64,000 nt of DNA from Flavobacterium sp. SCGC AAA160-P02 (GTDB taxonomy: Bacteria > Bacteroidota > Bacteroidia > Flavobacteriales > Flavobacteriaceae). Below the pieces are notes generated by a model. The model was not told where the DNA came from. It saw only the letters and a program-made list of their open reading frames with translations, and did no database searches. Of this stretch, positions 8,325 to 16,185 are shown piece after piece. The DNA lies in assembly GCA_000383355.1 (NCBI GenBank), contig KB911090.1:75502-139501 (forward strand). The letters run 5' to 3'. Position numbers and translations under genes: made by a program. Position 1 is the stretch's first letter; the number at the start of each line of letters is the position of its first letter.

Positions 8325-9554
8325 CTATCCTTTATATTCTATTTTTTCATCTTTAAACAATACGGCAAAAATTACCATTACTACCACTGCAAATACTGCT
8401 GGAAATATCCATATATCTTGCCAAGCGTGAGAGCCATCTGAAAGTAAATTCTTGTCTACAACTTGTCCTGCAATCCAAAAACCAACCAACATTCCAACAC
8501 CATAAGTTGCCAGTGTTATTAAACCTTGTGCAGCACTTTTAACTTTTTCTCCTGCTTTAGAATCGGTGTAAATTTGACCCGATACAAAAAAGAAGTCATA
8601 GCAAATTCCATGCAAGGCTATTCCAGTAATAATCATGAAAAATAAATCGCCATTATTACCATAAGCAAAAAGTACGTATCTAATTGCCCATGCTAACATA
8701 CCAAAAAGAATGGTTTTTTTGAAGCCAAACTTTTTAAAGAAAAAAGGCAATAATAACATAAATGCTACTTCGGATATTTGACCTAATGAGGCCCAAGCAG
8801 TAGAGTTTTCTACCTGATATTCTGTTAAAAAAGGACTAATATTCTGATAGTAAAAAGCTAATGGAATGCAAATTAAAACTGAAGAGATAAAAAAGACTAA
8901 AAAATTTCTGTCTTTTAATAATTTTAAGGCATCTAAGCCTAAAATATCTTTAATGGTTACATTTTCATCTTTACTTATAGATGGTGGTGTTTTAGGTAAA
9001 GTAAAACTAAAAACCCCTAACACTACAGATGCAATAGCAACCATTGTAAAGGTATTTGACAACATGCCTTGACCAATATTTTCTATTGAATCCCATTTGA
9101 ATAGGAAGCTAATAGCTAAACCAGCTAAAATCCAACCCACTGTACCCCAAACTCTAACCATCGGAAATTGCTTTGCTGGATCGCTCATTTGATGAAACGA
9201 TACTGAATTTACCAATGCCAATGTTGGCATATAGGCAATCATATATCCTAAAACGTAAGGATAAAAAACAGAAAATTCTGTAGATTGAGCCATTAAATAC
9301 ATTAAAACCGCGCCAACAAGATGTAGTACTCCTAGTATTTTTTCAGCATTAAAATATCTATCTGCTATTAAGCCAATAATAAAAGGTGCAATGATAGCTC
9401 CCCAAGATTGTGTAGAATATGCTATAGCTGTTTCTCCCCCTGATGCACCTAGGTTACTTCCTAAAAAAGTACCCATAGTCACAAACCATCCTCCCCAAAT
9501 AAAAAATTCGAGAAACATCATTAATGACAATTGAAATTGAATTGATTTTTTCAT
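8325..9554 (-). CDS. MFS permease of the nucleoside:H+ symporter (NupG/XapB-like) family
   Basis: A 409-residue polytopic membrane protein with about 12 predicted helices. The N-terminus (QLSLMMFLEFFIWGGWFVTMGTF) and the loop IGLIADRYFNAEKIL are typical of the NHS family of the major facilitator superfamily. Related Bacteroidota proteins are commonly annotated as nucleoside permeases but recur next to Gfo/Idh/MocA, TIM-barrel and DUF1080 genes. There a role in moving a (keto-)monosaccharide across the inner membrane is more plausible than nucleoside uptake. It sits inside the catabolic operon, 6 bases before the oxidoreductase gene and 44 bases after the lipoprotein TIM-barrel gene. The sugar role is inference. 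Confidence 0.88.
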   Translation of the reverse strand: MKKSIQFQLSLMMFLEFFIWGGWFVTMGTFLGSNLGASGGETAIAYSTQSWGAIIAPFIIGLIADRYFNAEKILGVLHLVGAVLMYLMAQSTEFSVFYPYVLGYMIAYMPTLALVNSVSFHQMSDPAKQFPMVRVWGTVGWILAGLAISFLFKWDSIENIGQGMLSNTFTMVAIASVVLGVFSFTLPKTPPSISKDENVTIKDILGLDALKLLKDRNFLVFFISSVLICIPLAFYYQNISPFLTEYQVENSTAWASLGQISEVAFMLLLPFFFKKFGFKKTILFGMLAWAIRYVLFAYGNNGDLFFMIITGIALHGICYDFFFVSGQIYTDSKAGEKVKSAAQGLITLATYGVGMLVGFWIAGQVVDKNLLSDGSHAWQDIWIFPAVFAVVVMVIFAVLFKDEKIEYKG

Positions 9555-9598
9555 ACTACTAAAGGTTAATTTGTGATATTATCTAGTTGATTTTAAAA

Positions 9599-10582
9599 TT
9601 ACTTGATTTTTTTTGCTGCTATCAATAACAAATCTTTGGTGGCTTTAATTCCAGCAGGTTCATCTAATCTATCTCCCTCATATTCTACACCTATAAAACC
9701 AGTATATCCAGCATCTTTTACAATTTGTAACATTTTTACAAAATCTATGGTGGTTTCGTTTCCATCAGCATCAAAATCATACGATTTTGCACTCACTGCT
9801 TTCGCTGCAGGCATCATCATTTCAGTTCCTTTATATTTATCTGGATACACTTGAGCACAATCTCCCCATTTTTCATTCATGTTTTTTCTTTTTGTACACC
9901 AATTTCCAAAATCTGGAAGTGTTCCACAATTTTCCATGTTTACATCATTAATAGCAGCCATTAACTTATCAGGATCTGAAGACAACCATCCATGATTTTC
10001 ACATAAGACATTGATGTTTTTTGTTGCGGCGTATTCAGATAGTTTTCTCAATCCATCCACTACAGATGTTTTCCATACCTCCGGGTCGTTGGTTCCAAAA
10101 GTATTGACACGAATAGAATGACATCCTAATATTGCTGCAGCATCTACCCATCGTTTATGATTTTCAACAGCCTGATCTCGCTTAGACTCATCTGGGTCAG
10201 CTAAATCACCTTCATCATCTACCATAATTAAAACATTTTGTATTTTTTCTCTTTCACTTAGGGTTTTTAGCGAATCTATAACAACATCAAATCCTAACTT
10301 TTCAACTTCAAACTTATACAATTGGCTCACATACTCTAAGCCTTCAAAACCCATTTCTTTTGCCTGAGAAGCAAAATGAAACGGTGATTTTTTTTCAGTT
10401 CTTACATATTGGTTTAATGACCACTGCGCTAAAGAAAGTTTAAAAAACGGATCTCCTTTAGTTACTGATGCTGTGGCAGAAGCAACTTCTTTATTCACCT
10501 CTTTTTTGCAACTAGAGATTGTTGTAGATAAAAAAATTATTGAAATAAAAAATAGTGCTTTTGATATAATAGTTGAATTCAT
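9599..10582 (-). CDS. Exported TIM-barrel (sugar phosphate isomerase/epimerase-like) lipoprotein
   Basis: A 327-residue protein with an N-terminal lipoprotein signal (ending STTISSC, then KKE) followed by an AP-endonuclease-2/xylose-isomerase-like TIM barrel from about residue 45. Recognisable strands are FKLSLAQWSLNQYV, GFEGLEYVSQLYKFE, INVLCENHGWLSSDPDKL, NCGTLPDFGNWC and TGFIGVEYEG, which carry the acidic and histidine metal ligands. The lipobox places it in the periplasm or outer membrane, unlike the cytoplasmic homologue at 6082-7140, so one pathway appears to have an isomerase-like enzyme on each side of the inner membrane. It is the first gene of the minus-strand operon. Its reaction is unknown; family membership is clear. 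Confidence 0.88.
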   Translation of the reverse strand: MNSTIISKALFFISIIFLSTTISSCKKEVNKEVASATASVTKGDPFFKLSLAQWSLNQYVRTEKKSPFHFASQAKEMGFEGLEYVSQLYKFEVEKLGFDVVIDSLKTLSEREKIQNVLIMVDDEGDLADPDESKRDQAVENHKRWVDAAAILGCHSIRVNTFGTNDPEVWKTSVVDGLRKLSEYAATKNINVLCENHGWLSSDPDKLMAAINDVNMENCGTLPDFGNWCTKRKNMNEKWGDCAQVYPDKYKGTEMMMPAAKAVSAKSYDFDADGNETTIDFVKMLQIVKDAGYTGFIGVEYEGDRLDEPAGIKATKDLLLIAAKKIK

Positions 10583-10676
10583 TTTAATCTGATTTATATT
10601 ATTCTGTAAATTGAAAGTATAACATAGCGCTTAAAATTATGTGTACAATTGTTCAGTGAAAAATTTTAAACAAAAA

Positions 10677-11696
10677 TTAAGTAGCTCTAATCGCTCTTTT
10701 TCGATAAGCCACAGGAGTACATTTTTCTTGTTTTTTAAACATGGTTGCAAAATACTGACTTGTAGAAAAGCCGCATAAATAAGCTACATCAGAAATATTC
10801 ATTTCAGGTTGTTCTAGCAATACTTTTTTAGACATTTCTACGCGTTTAAGCATCAGATATTTCATGGGCGTTAAATTGGTTAATTGCCTACAATGAAATG
10901 TAAATCTAGTAAGACCAACTCCAGAAGATTTGGCCATCTTTTCTACGGTCCAATTCTCAGATAAATTAACATCTAATTCTTTTAAAAATTGGTGAACACT
11001 TCTAGAACTATTCATTAATTTTTCATCTAACTGAACCTCTTCAACTGCTAACAAATCTAAAAGAAATAGTAATAAATCATTCACTAATAATCGTATTTTT
11101 GAAGCATTACTTCCTTCATTATCAGAATCTACCGCTTTTCCAATTCTCTGAAAACAATCTAAAATACGCTTGTCTGCTTTCCAACAAAATTTTTCATTCT
11201 GTCGTAAGATATTCGTTAGTTTTTCAAGATCTTTGGGCGCCAATATAATCCAATCTGGCCATAACCAATTTTGATGAGGCCTTCTCACATCTAAGTCTAA
11301 AATAATCCAATAAAACTTTCCCATTCCAATAACTGGTCCTCCAACTTTATGAACTTCCCAAGGTCTTGTAATAGTTAAGTTATTGGGTAGTAATTCTAAT
11401 GCTTGATTTTCTTGTGAGTAGGGCATAGAACCAGATTCTAAAAAATGAATCTCAATTCCCTCATTTCTATGCCAATCTAAACCCCAGTCTTGTGGTTCAT
11501 TAGCATCCCAATACCCAATGCTATTAAGGCCTATCGTATCTTCTGTTAATCGCTTCCCAGGATAGGTGTGCCTGGCTAAAGCATTGAATTTTATTTTATT
11601 TCTACTCACCGCGTCAACTAGAGGGATGCAGGTATCTGCATGATACTCTATTCCATTCTCTTTAAAAGGCGATATATTTTGTATATTTATTTTCAC
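10677..11696 (-). CDS. AraC family transcriptional regulator with N-terminal cupin-like domain
   Basis: An AraC-type activator with a C-terminal double helix-turn-helix: VEKMAKSSGVGLTRFTFHCR, then ISDVAYLCGFSTSQYFATMFKK, ending in PVAYRKR. The N-terminal part (about 1-170) looks like a sugar-sensing cupin domain (GLDWHRNEGIEIHFLESG). No ATG lies in the first hundred codons. I chose the GTG at 11696 (start VKINIQN), because the other candidate, a TTG at 11726, would overlap the palindrome and predicted promoter in the divergent spacer. The gene lies between the two operons, on the strand of the isomerase operon and divergent from the GMC operon, so it is the natural regulator of both. The family is certain; the start is uncertain by 30 bases. 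Confidence 0.9.
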   Translation of the reverse strand: MKINIQNISPFKENGIEYHADTCIPLVDAVSRNKIKFNALARHTYPGKRLTEDTIGLNSIGYWDANEPQDWGLDWHRNEGIEIHFLESGSMPYSQENQALELLPNNLTITRPWEVHKVGGPVIGMGKFYWIILDLDVRRPHQNWLWPDWIILAPKDLEKLTNILRQNEKFCWKADKRILDCFQRIGKAVDSDNEGSNASKIRLLVNDLLLFLLDLLAVEEVQLDEKLMNSSRSVHQFLKELDVNLSENWTVEKMAKSSGVGLTRFTFHCRQLTNLTPMKYLMLKRVEMSKKVLLEQPEMNISDVAYLCGFSTSQYFATMFKKQEKCTPVAYRKRAIRAT

Positions 11697-11723
11697 TGAA
11701 AAATATTGAACATAATAAAAGCG

Positions 11724-11739
11724 CAAATTAATTAATTTG
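11724..11739. promoter_or_regulatory. Palindrome in the AraC/GMC divergent spacer (operator or back-to-back -7 elements)
   Basis: CAAATTAATTAATTTG is a perfect 16-base palindrome midway between the divergent genes. Each arm reads TTAATTTG towards its own gene, one mismatch from the Bacteroidota -7 element TAnnTTTG. The flanks extend it to GCGCAAATTAA on one side and GCCAAATTAA on the other, matching the two repeats upstream of susC. It may be a bidirectional promoter, a regulator site, or both. No clear -33 element accompanies it. Confidence 0.4.
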
Positions 11740-11811
11740 GCTTAGAATAATGTAAATTTACGTGTATAAAATTCAGAATTTTACAATAAACAGTCTCTAA
11801 AATTATAATGA

Positions 11812-13530
11812 ATGGACAAAAACAAGGTAAAAACAGAAGATAATCAATTTGATGCTATTGTAGTTGGCACAGGAATTTCTGGAGGTTGGGCAGCAAAAGA
11901 ACTTTGTGAACAAGGATTTAAAACATTGGTGCTTGAGCGAGGTAGAATGGTAAAACATATTGATGATTATCCAACTGCAAATCTAGATCCTTGGGATCTT
12001 CCAAATGGAGGAAAAACTACACAGGAAATAATTAATCGTAAACCAAAACAACATAGAACAGGGTACACTACTCATCCTGCACGAGAACACTTTTTTGTTG
12101 ATGACGTAAAACATCCTTACAACGAAGTAAGGAGATTTGATTGGATGCGCGGCTACCATGTTGGTGGACGTTCTTTAATGTGGGGGAGACAAAGTTACCG
12201 GTTAAGTGATGTTGATTTCGAAGCTAATAAAAAAGATGGCGTTGCAGTAGATTGGCCAGTTCGCTACAAAGAAATAGAACCTTGGTATGATAAGGTTGAA
12301 GAATACATTGGTGTTAGTGGGCAGAATTTAGGATTGAAACATTTCCCAGATCAAAAGCTTCTAAAACCCATGGAATTAAATTGTGTAGAAGAACATTTAC
12401 AAAGTAAAATATCAGAAAACTTTGATGATGAAAGAGTTTTAACAATAGGAAGAACAGCTCACATTACAGAAGGCACTAAAGAAGGACTAGGCAGGAGTAC
12501 TTGTCAATACAGAAGTAGATGTATGAGAGGTTGTCCGTTTGGCGCTTATTTTAGCAGTAACTCTTCTACATTGCCTGCTGCAGACGCTACAGGAAACATG
12601 ACTTTAAGACCCAATTCTATTGTACATGAAGTTATGTACGATGATGCTACAAAACAGGCTACTGGTGTTCGTATTATTGATGCAGAAACTAAAGAAACTC
12701 ATATATATAATGCAAAAGTAGTTTTTTTATGTGCTTCCTCAATAGCTTCTGCTTCTATTCTCTTGCAATCAAAATCTGAAAGATTTCCAAACGGATTAGG
12801 AAATGACAGTGGAGAATTAGGGCATAATATTATGGATCATCATTTTCATGTTGGTGCCACTGCAACAGCAGAAGGCTATGATGATAAGTATGTAAAAGGA
12901 AGAAGACCTAATGGTATTTATATTCCACGATTTAGAAATCTAGGAGGAAACACTACTATGAAAAGTTTTAAAAGAGGCTACGGGTATCAAGGTGGTGCTA
13001 GTAGAGAAGATGCTTCAGAATTGGTCGCAGAATTAAAATATGGACCAAAATTAGCGGAAGCTATTTTAAAACCAGGAGAATGGAACGTAAATTTATTAGC
13101 TTTTGGAGAAACTTTACCAGATCATAACAATAAGATGTATTTAGATGAAAGTAAAAAAGATGAATGGGGCTTGCCTACCATAACTTTTGATGCAGCTTTT
13201 GGAGAAAATGAATTTGAAATGAGAAAAGACATGCAAGAGCAAGCTAAAAAAATGTTAGAAGCCGCAGGTTATAAAAATGTTCAAGGATACGATAATGGCG
13301 GTAAAGCCATGGGATTAGGAATTCACGAAATGGGGACTGCAAGAATGGGAAAAGATCCAAAAACATCTGTTTTAAACAAACACAATCAAATACACGCATG
13401 TAAAAATGTATATGTTACTGATGGCGCATTTATGACTTCTTCAGGCTGTCAAAACCCATCATTAACCTATATGGCTTTTACTGCCAGAGCTGCCAATCAT
13501 GCTGCTAAAAATTTTAAAAAGAACGCTTAA
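11812..13530 (+). CDS. GMC family FAD-dependent oxidoreductase, probable glycoside/sugar dehydrogenase large subunit
   Basis: A 572-residue GMC oxidoreductase. The ADP-binding fold DAIVVGTGISGGWAAKEL is at 14-31, with ERG closing the second strand at 42-44 and HVGGRSLMWGRQSYRL at 116-131. HEMGTARMG and the final DGAFMTSSGCQNPSLT form the FAD/catalytic end with the usual His and Asn. Cysteines 231, 237 and 241 (TCQYRSRCMRGCPFGA) match the cysteine patch that binds an iron-sulfur cluster in FAD-dependent glucose dehydrogenases. There is no signal peptide; such subunits are exported by hitch-hiking with the Tat signal of the small subunit, encoded 11 bases downstream. With two DUF1080 genes nearby, glycoside C3 oxidation is the best guess. 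The cytochrome subunit often paired with it is absent here. Confidence 0.92.
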   Translation: MDKNKVKTEDNQFDAIVVGTGISGGWAAKELCEQGFKTLVLERGRMVKHIDDYPTANLDPWDLPNGGKTTQEIINRKPKQHRTGYTTHPAREHFFVDDVKHPYNEVRRFDWMRGYHVGGRSLMWGRQSYRLSDVDFEANKKDGVAVDWPVRYKEIEPWYDKVEEYIGVSGQNLGLKHFPDQKLLKPMELNCVEEHLQSKISENFDDERVLTIGRTAHITEGTKEGLGRSTCQYRSRCMRGCPFGAYFSSNSSTLPAADATGNMTLRPNSIVHEVMYDDATKQATGVRIIDAETKETHIYNAKVVFLCASSIASASILLQSKSERFPNGLGNDSGELGHNIMDHHFHVGATATAEGYDDKYVKGRRPNGIYIPRFRNLGGNTTMKSFKRGYGYQGGASREDASELVAELKYGPKLAEAILKPGEWNVNLLAFGETLPDHNNKMYLDESKKDEWGLPTITFDAAFGENEFEMRKDMQEQAKKMLEAAGYKNVQGYDNGGKAMGLGIHEMGTARMGKDPKTSVLNKHNQIHACKNVYVTDGAFMTSSGCQNPSLTYMAFTARAANHAAKNFKKNA

Positions 13531-13541
13531 TAAACCAACAT

Positions 13542-14141
13542 ATGAAACGTAGAGACGCATTAAAAAATATAGGATTTGCTGCTGGTTTTGCAATTATAAC
13601 ACCAAGCATTTTTAGTATGTTGCAAGGGTGTACTGGTGATTCTGTTACATGGATTCCAAACTATTTAACTTCGGATGAAAAAATATTTGTAACAAATTTA
13701 GCGGATATTATGATTCCAAAAACTGCTACTACTCCTTCGGCAACTGAAGTAAATGTTCCACAATTTATAGACAAATATATTGATGAAGTTTTAGATACCA
13801 ATGATCAAGAAATAACCAGAGCCGCGTTTGTAAAAGTAATTGCTATTCTAAGACCAGATGCAACAGCTGATTTAGGAGATACAACAACAGAGCAATACAA
13901 AGCATTATTGGATGATCATATGCTTTTAAAAGGAGAAATTGATCAAGAAAGAACTGCAGATCCAGAAGCGATGTTGATGACAACTTCTGAATTTTTGAAT
14001 CAGTTAAAATGGATGATTATTAATGCCTATAAAAATTCTGAAGAAGTAGGTGAAAATATCTTAGCCTATGACCCTGTTCCTGCAGCTTACTATTGTGGTG
14101 ACTTACAAGAATTAACTGGAGGAAAATCTTATTCACTTTAA
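13542..14141 (+). CDS. Gluconate 2-dehydrogenase subunit 3 family protein (small subunit, Tat signal)
   Basis: A 199-residue partner of the GMC dehydrogenase. The N-terminus MKRRDALKNIGFAAGFAII is a twin-arginine signal, and the following SMLQGC could be a lipobox, so it may be a Tat-exported lipoprotein. The mature part has the family pattern LTSDEKIFVTNLADIMIPKT near 42-62, VPQFIDKYIDEVL near 70-85 and a helical C-terminal half. In characterised sugar dehydrogenases this subunit chaperones and exports the FAD subunit. It sits 11 bases after the GMC gene and 5 bases before the second DUF1080 gene, a tight three-gene operon. Confidence 0.92.
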   Translation: MKRRDALKNIGFAAGFAIITPSIFSMLQGCTGDSVTWIPNYLTSDEKIFVTNLADIMIPKTATTPSATEVNVPQFIDKYIDEVLDTNDQEITRAAFVKVIAILRPDATADLGDTTTEQYKALLDDHMLLKGEIDQERTADPEAMLMTTSEFLNQLKWMIINAYKNSEEVGENILAYDPVPAAYYCGDLQELTGGKSYSL

Positions 14142-14146
14142 CAACT

Positions 14147-14956
14147 ATGAAGTATTTTTTTTATAATATCGCTTTAATTATTCTTTTAAGCACTTGCTAT
14201 AGTTGTAAAAAAAGTAACTCAACTAAAATTAAAATTGACGTTAATTCATCTGAAAATTGGAAATCGCTATTTAATGGCGAAAACTTAGATGACTGGATCG
14301 TAAAAATTAATGGCTATAAATTACATGACAACCATCTTAATACCTTTAGAGCTGAAAATGGTATTCTAAAAGTATCCTACGACCAATACGATAATTTTAC
14401 AGACGAATTTGGCCATTTATTTTACAAAACTCCTTTTACTAATTATAGATTAAAATTACAATATAGATTTGTAGGAGATCAAGTTATTGGCGGTGAGCCT
14501 TGGGCAACAAAAAATAGTGGTATTATGATCCATAGCCAAGCTCCAGAAACCATGCTTTTAAAGCAAGGGTTTCCTTTGTCTTTAGAAGTTCAACTCTTAG
14601 GAGGAGTTACTCCTGGTGAGCCTCGCCCTTCTGGAAATTTATGCACTCCTGCTACTCACGTAGTTATGAATGGTGAGCAAATTACAGAACATTGTATCAT
14701 GGCAGAATGTAAAACGTATTACGGGGAAGAATGGATAGATGCAGAGGTTGTTGTAAACAACAATTCTATTACTCATTTTATTGATGGAAAACCTGTAATT
14801 ACCTATTCTATGCCAACTATTGGCGGAGATTTTCTAGACAGCACTTCAAAAGAAATTCAAGCAAAAGACGGTGAGTCACTTAAAGGTGGCTACATCTCAT
14901 TACAGAGTGAAAGCCACCCGATAGAGTTTAAGAATATTCAGATTTTAGAACTCTAA
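14147..14956 (+). CDS. DUF1080 (3-keto-disaccharide hydrolase domain) lipoprotein, second copy
   Basis: A 269-residue DUF1080 lipoprotein with a signal ending LLSTCYSC. The domain starts near residue 36 with the family opening WKSLFNGENLDDW, followed by FGHLFYKTPFTNYRLKLQYR, KNSGIMIHSQAP, SLEVQLLGG and a final GGYISLQSESHPIEFKNIQI. It differs clearly from the copy at 5328-6071, with an extra segment GNLCTPATHVVMNGEQI. It may therefore perform a different step (elimination versus hydration) or act on a different linkage. It closes the plus-strand operon with the GMC dehydrogenase and its subunit, placing a DUF1080 enzyme directly with the oxidase that would create its keto substrate. It ends 15 bases from the convergent azurin-like gene. 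Confidence 0.92.
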   Translation: MKYFFYNIALIILLSTCYSCKKSNSTKIKIDVNSSENWKSLFNGENLDDWIVKINGYKLHDNHLNTFRAENGILKVSYDQYDNFTDEFGHLFYKTPFTNYRLKLQYRFVGDQVIGGEPWATKNSGIMIHSQAPETMLLKQGFPLSLEVQLLGGVTPGEPRPSGNLCTPATHVVMNGEQITEHCIMAECKTYYGEEWIDAEVVVNNNSITHFIDGKPVITYSMPTIGGDFLDSTSKEIQAKDGESLKGGYISLQSESHPIEFKNIQILEL

Positions 14957-14971
14957 AATTAATTATATAAA

Positions 14972-15508
14972 TTATTCTACAATTAATTTTCCTTTCATCA
15001 TGGCATAGTGCCCAGGGAAACTACAAATATAATTATAGGTTCCTGCTTCAGGTGCTATAAACTCAATAACGGTAGTTTCTCCTCCTCCAATCATTTTTGT
15101 ATGTGCAATAACTTCTGTAGTTCCCTTAGGTATATAGTCATTGTCTCTTGCAGCAGCAGCCTTCACAGCAAATGCAGATGGTTTCACTCCATTTGTTAAG
15201 AAAACTACATTATGTCCCATAATTCTTTTATCTAATTTTCCTGTATGAGTTAGAGTTACTCTTACTTTCTGACCTGAACTCACATTAATTTTTCTAACAT
15301 CAAACCTCATTCCATCATTTGAAGTAATGGTAACATTGGCAACACCATTGGCATCTACAACAACAGTTTTGTCTTCGGTTTTATTTTTCTTTTTTGTGGT
15401 AACTACTTTAGTTTCCTTTGATGTTTTCTGAAGGGTATTTACCTGTTGATCTTTACCACAACTAACTAAAAACAATAATCCTAATGCTAGTGTTATTTTG
15501 TATTTCAT
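14972..15508 (-). CDS. Azurin-like blue copper lipoprotein
   Basis: A 178-residue cupredoxin with start ATG at 15508. An upstream in-frame start at 15559 would bury the signal peptide MKYKITLALGLLFLVSC, so I reject it. After a charged linker (about 20-55), the plastocyanin/azurin fold shows the first copper histidine in GHNVVFLTNG and the C-terminal CSFPGHYAMMKGKLIVE, supplying the Cys, His and Met ligands in azurin order. It would be a lipid-anchored periplasmic one-electron carrier. It is convergent with, and 15 bases from, the DUF1080/GMC operon, whose dehydrogenase has no cytochrome partner in the window. A role as its electron acceptor is possible but unproven. Confidence 0.92.
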   Translation of the reverse strand: MKYKITLALGLLFLVSCGKDQQVNTLQKTSKETKVVTTKKKNKTEDKTVVVDANGVANVTITSNDGMRFDVRKINVSSGQKVRVTLTHTGKLDKRIMGHNVVFLTNGVKPSAFAVKAAAARDNDYIPKGTTEVIAHTKMIGGGETTVIEFIAPEAGTYNYICSFPGHYAMMKGKLIVE

Positions 15509-15606
15509 TTCTTTTAATTTAAGAACTATAAAAATACGAAATTCTGGATTTAGAGTCAAAAAAAAGCACCTGTAAAAACAAATTTAAACTCTTTTATTAG
15601 TTGCAA

Positions 15607-15638
15607 TTTGCCACTCTTTATTAAAATTAGTACATTTA
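15607..15638 (+). promoter_or_regulatory. Bacteroidota-type promoter for the NTF2-like lipoprotein gene
   Basis: TTTG at 15607-15610, a 20-base spacer and TACATTTA at 15631-15638 fit the -33/-7 consensus TTTG-N19-21-TAnnTTTG, with one mismatch at the last base. Transcription would start near 15642, about 18 bases before the ATG at 15660. Confidence 0.5.
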
Positions 15639-15659
15639 GAGAACTAAAATTTTATTAAA

Positions 15660-16160
15660 ATGAAAAAAATAATTTTTTGTGCATTCGCTTTTGCACTTTT
15701 AGTTGGTTGTCAAGAAAACAACCAAACTTCAGTAAATTCTAAAATGAGTGTTTTTAAGAAAAATACTGAAACAACTAAAGCTTGGCTAGGTGCATTTATG
15801 CAAAATGATTCTACTGCCTTCTTTTCAGATAAATATATGAGTGAAGACTTTATTTGGTCTCCTCCAGCAGTAGGAATGGATTCTCTTCCCAAAGCTGAAT
15901 GGAAAAAAGCCTTTCGTGCTTTCATGGTAAACTATGATAATAAAAAACTTACGAACCCTCAATATTATGCTGCCCTAGGTGAGGATAATTTACCTGACGG
16001 AAATGTAAGAGCCTATGGAACATGGACTTCTAATTTTGCTGCTACTGGAAAAAAAAGCATGCTTAAGTGGTATGCTGTTTTACAATTTAATGAAGAAGGT
16101 AAATTAGCTCACTATATGGAATGGTATGACTCGGCAGATCTTTCAAAAGAATTTGACTAA
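15660..16160 (+). CDS. NTF2/SnoaL-like lipoprotein
   Basis: A 166-residue exported protein. The signal MKKIIFCAFAFALLVGC has a lipobox cysteine at 17. The mature domain reads like an NTF2/SnoaL-type cone: the helix TTKAWLGAFMQNDSTAFFSD, then SEDFIWSPPAVGMDSLPKAEW, a strand with NVRAYGTWTSNF, and MLKWYAVLQFNEEGKLAHYMEWYD. Such folds bind small ligands or act as isomerases and dehydratases, and sequence alone does not show which. It has its own predicted promoter and is followed 25 bases later by the unrecognised 211-residue lipoprotein, likely one transcript. Whether it belongs to the sugar locus is open. Confidence 0.72.
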   Translation: MKKIIFCAFAFALLVGCQENNQTSVNSKMSVFKKNTETTKAWLGAFMQNDSTAFFSDKYMSEDFIWSPPAVGMDSLPKAEWKKAFRAFMVNYDNKKLTNPQYYAALGEDNLPDGNVRAYGTWTSNFAATGKKSMLKWYAVLQFNEEGKLAHYMEWYDSADLSKEFD

Positions 16161-16185
16161 ATAATCAATTTTAAATTTTATAAAA

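Noticed and set aside
8325-9554. Firm assignment of the permease as a nucleoside transporter
   Set aside because: Family similarity is to NupG, but the operon contains only sugar-pathway genes and no nucleoside metabolism.
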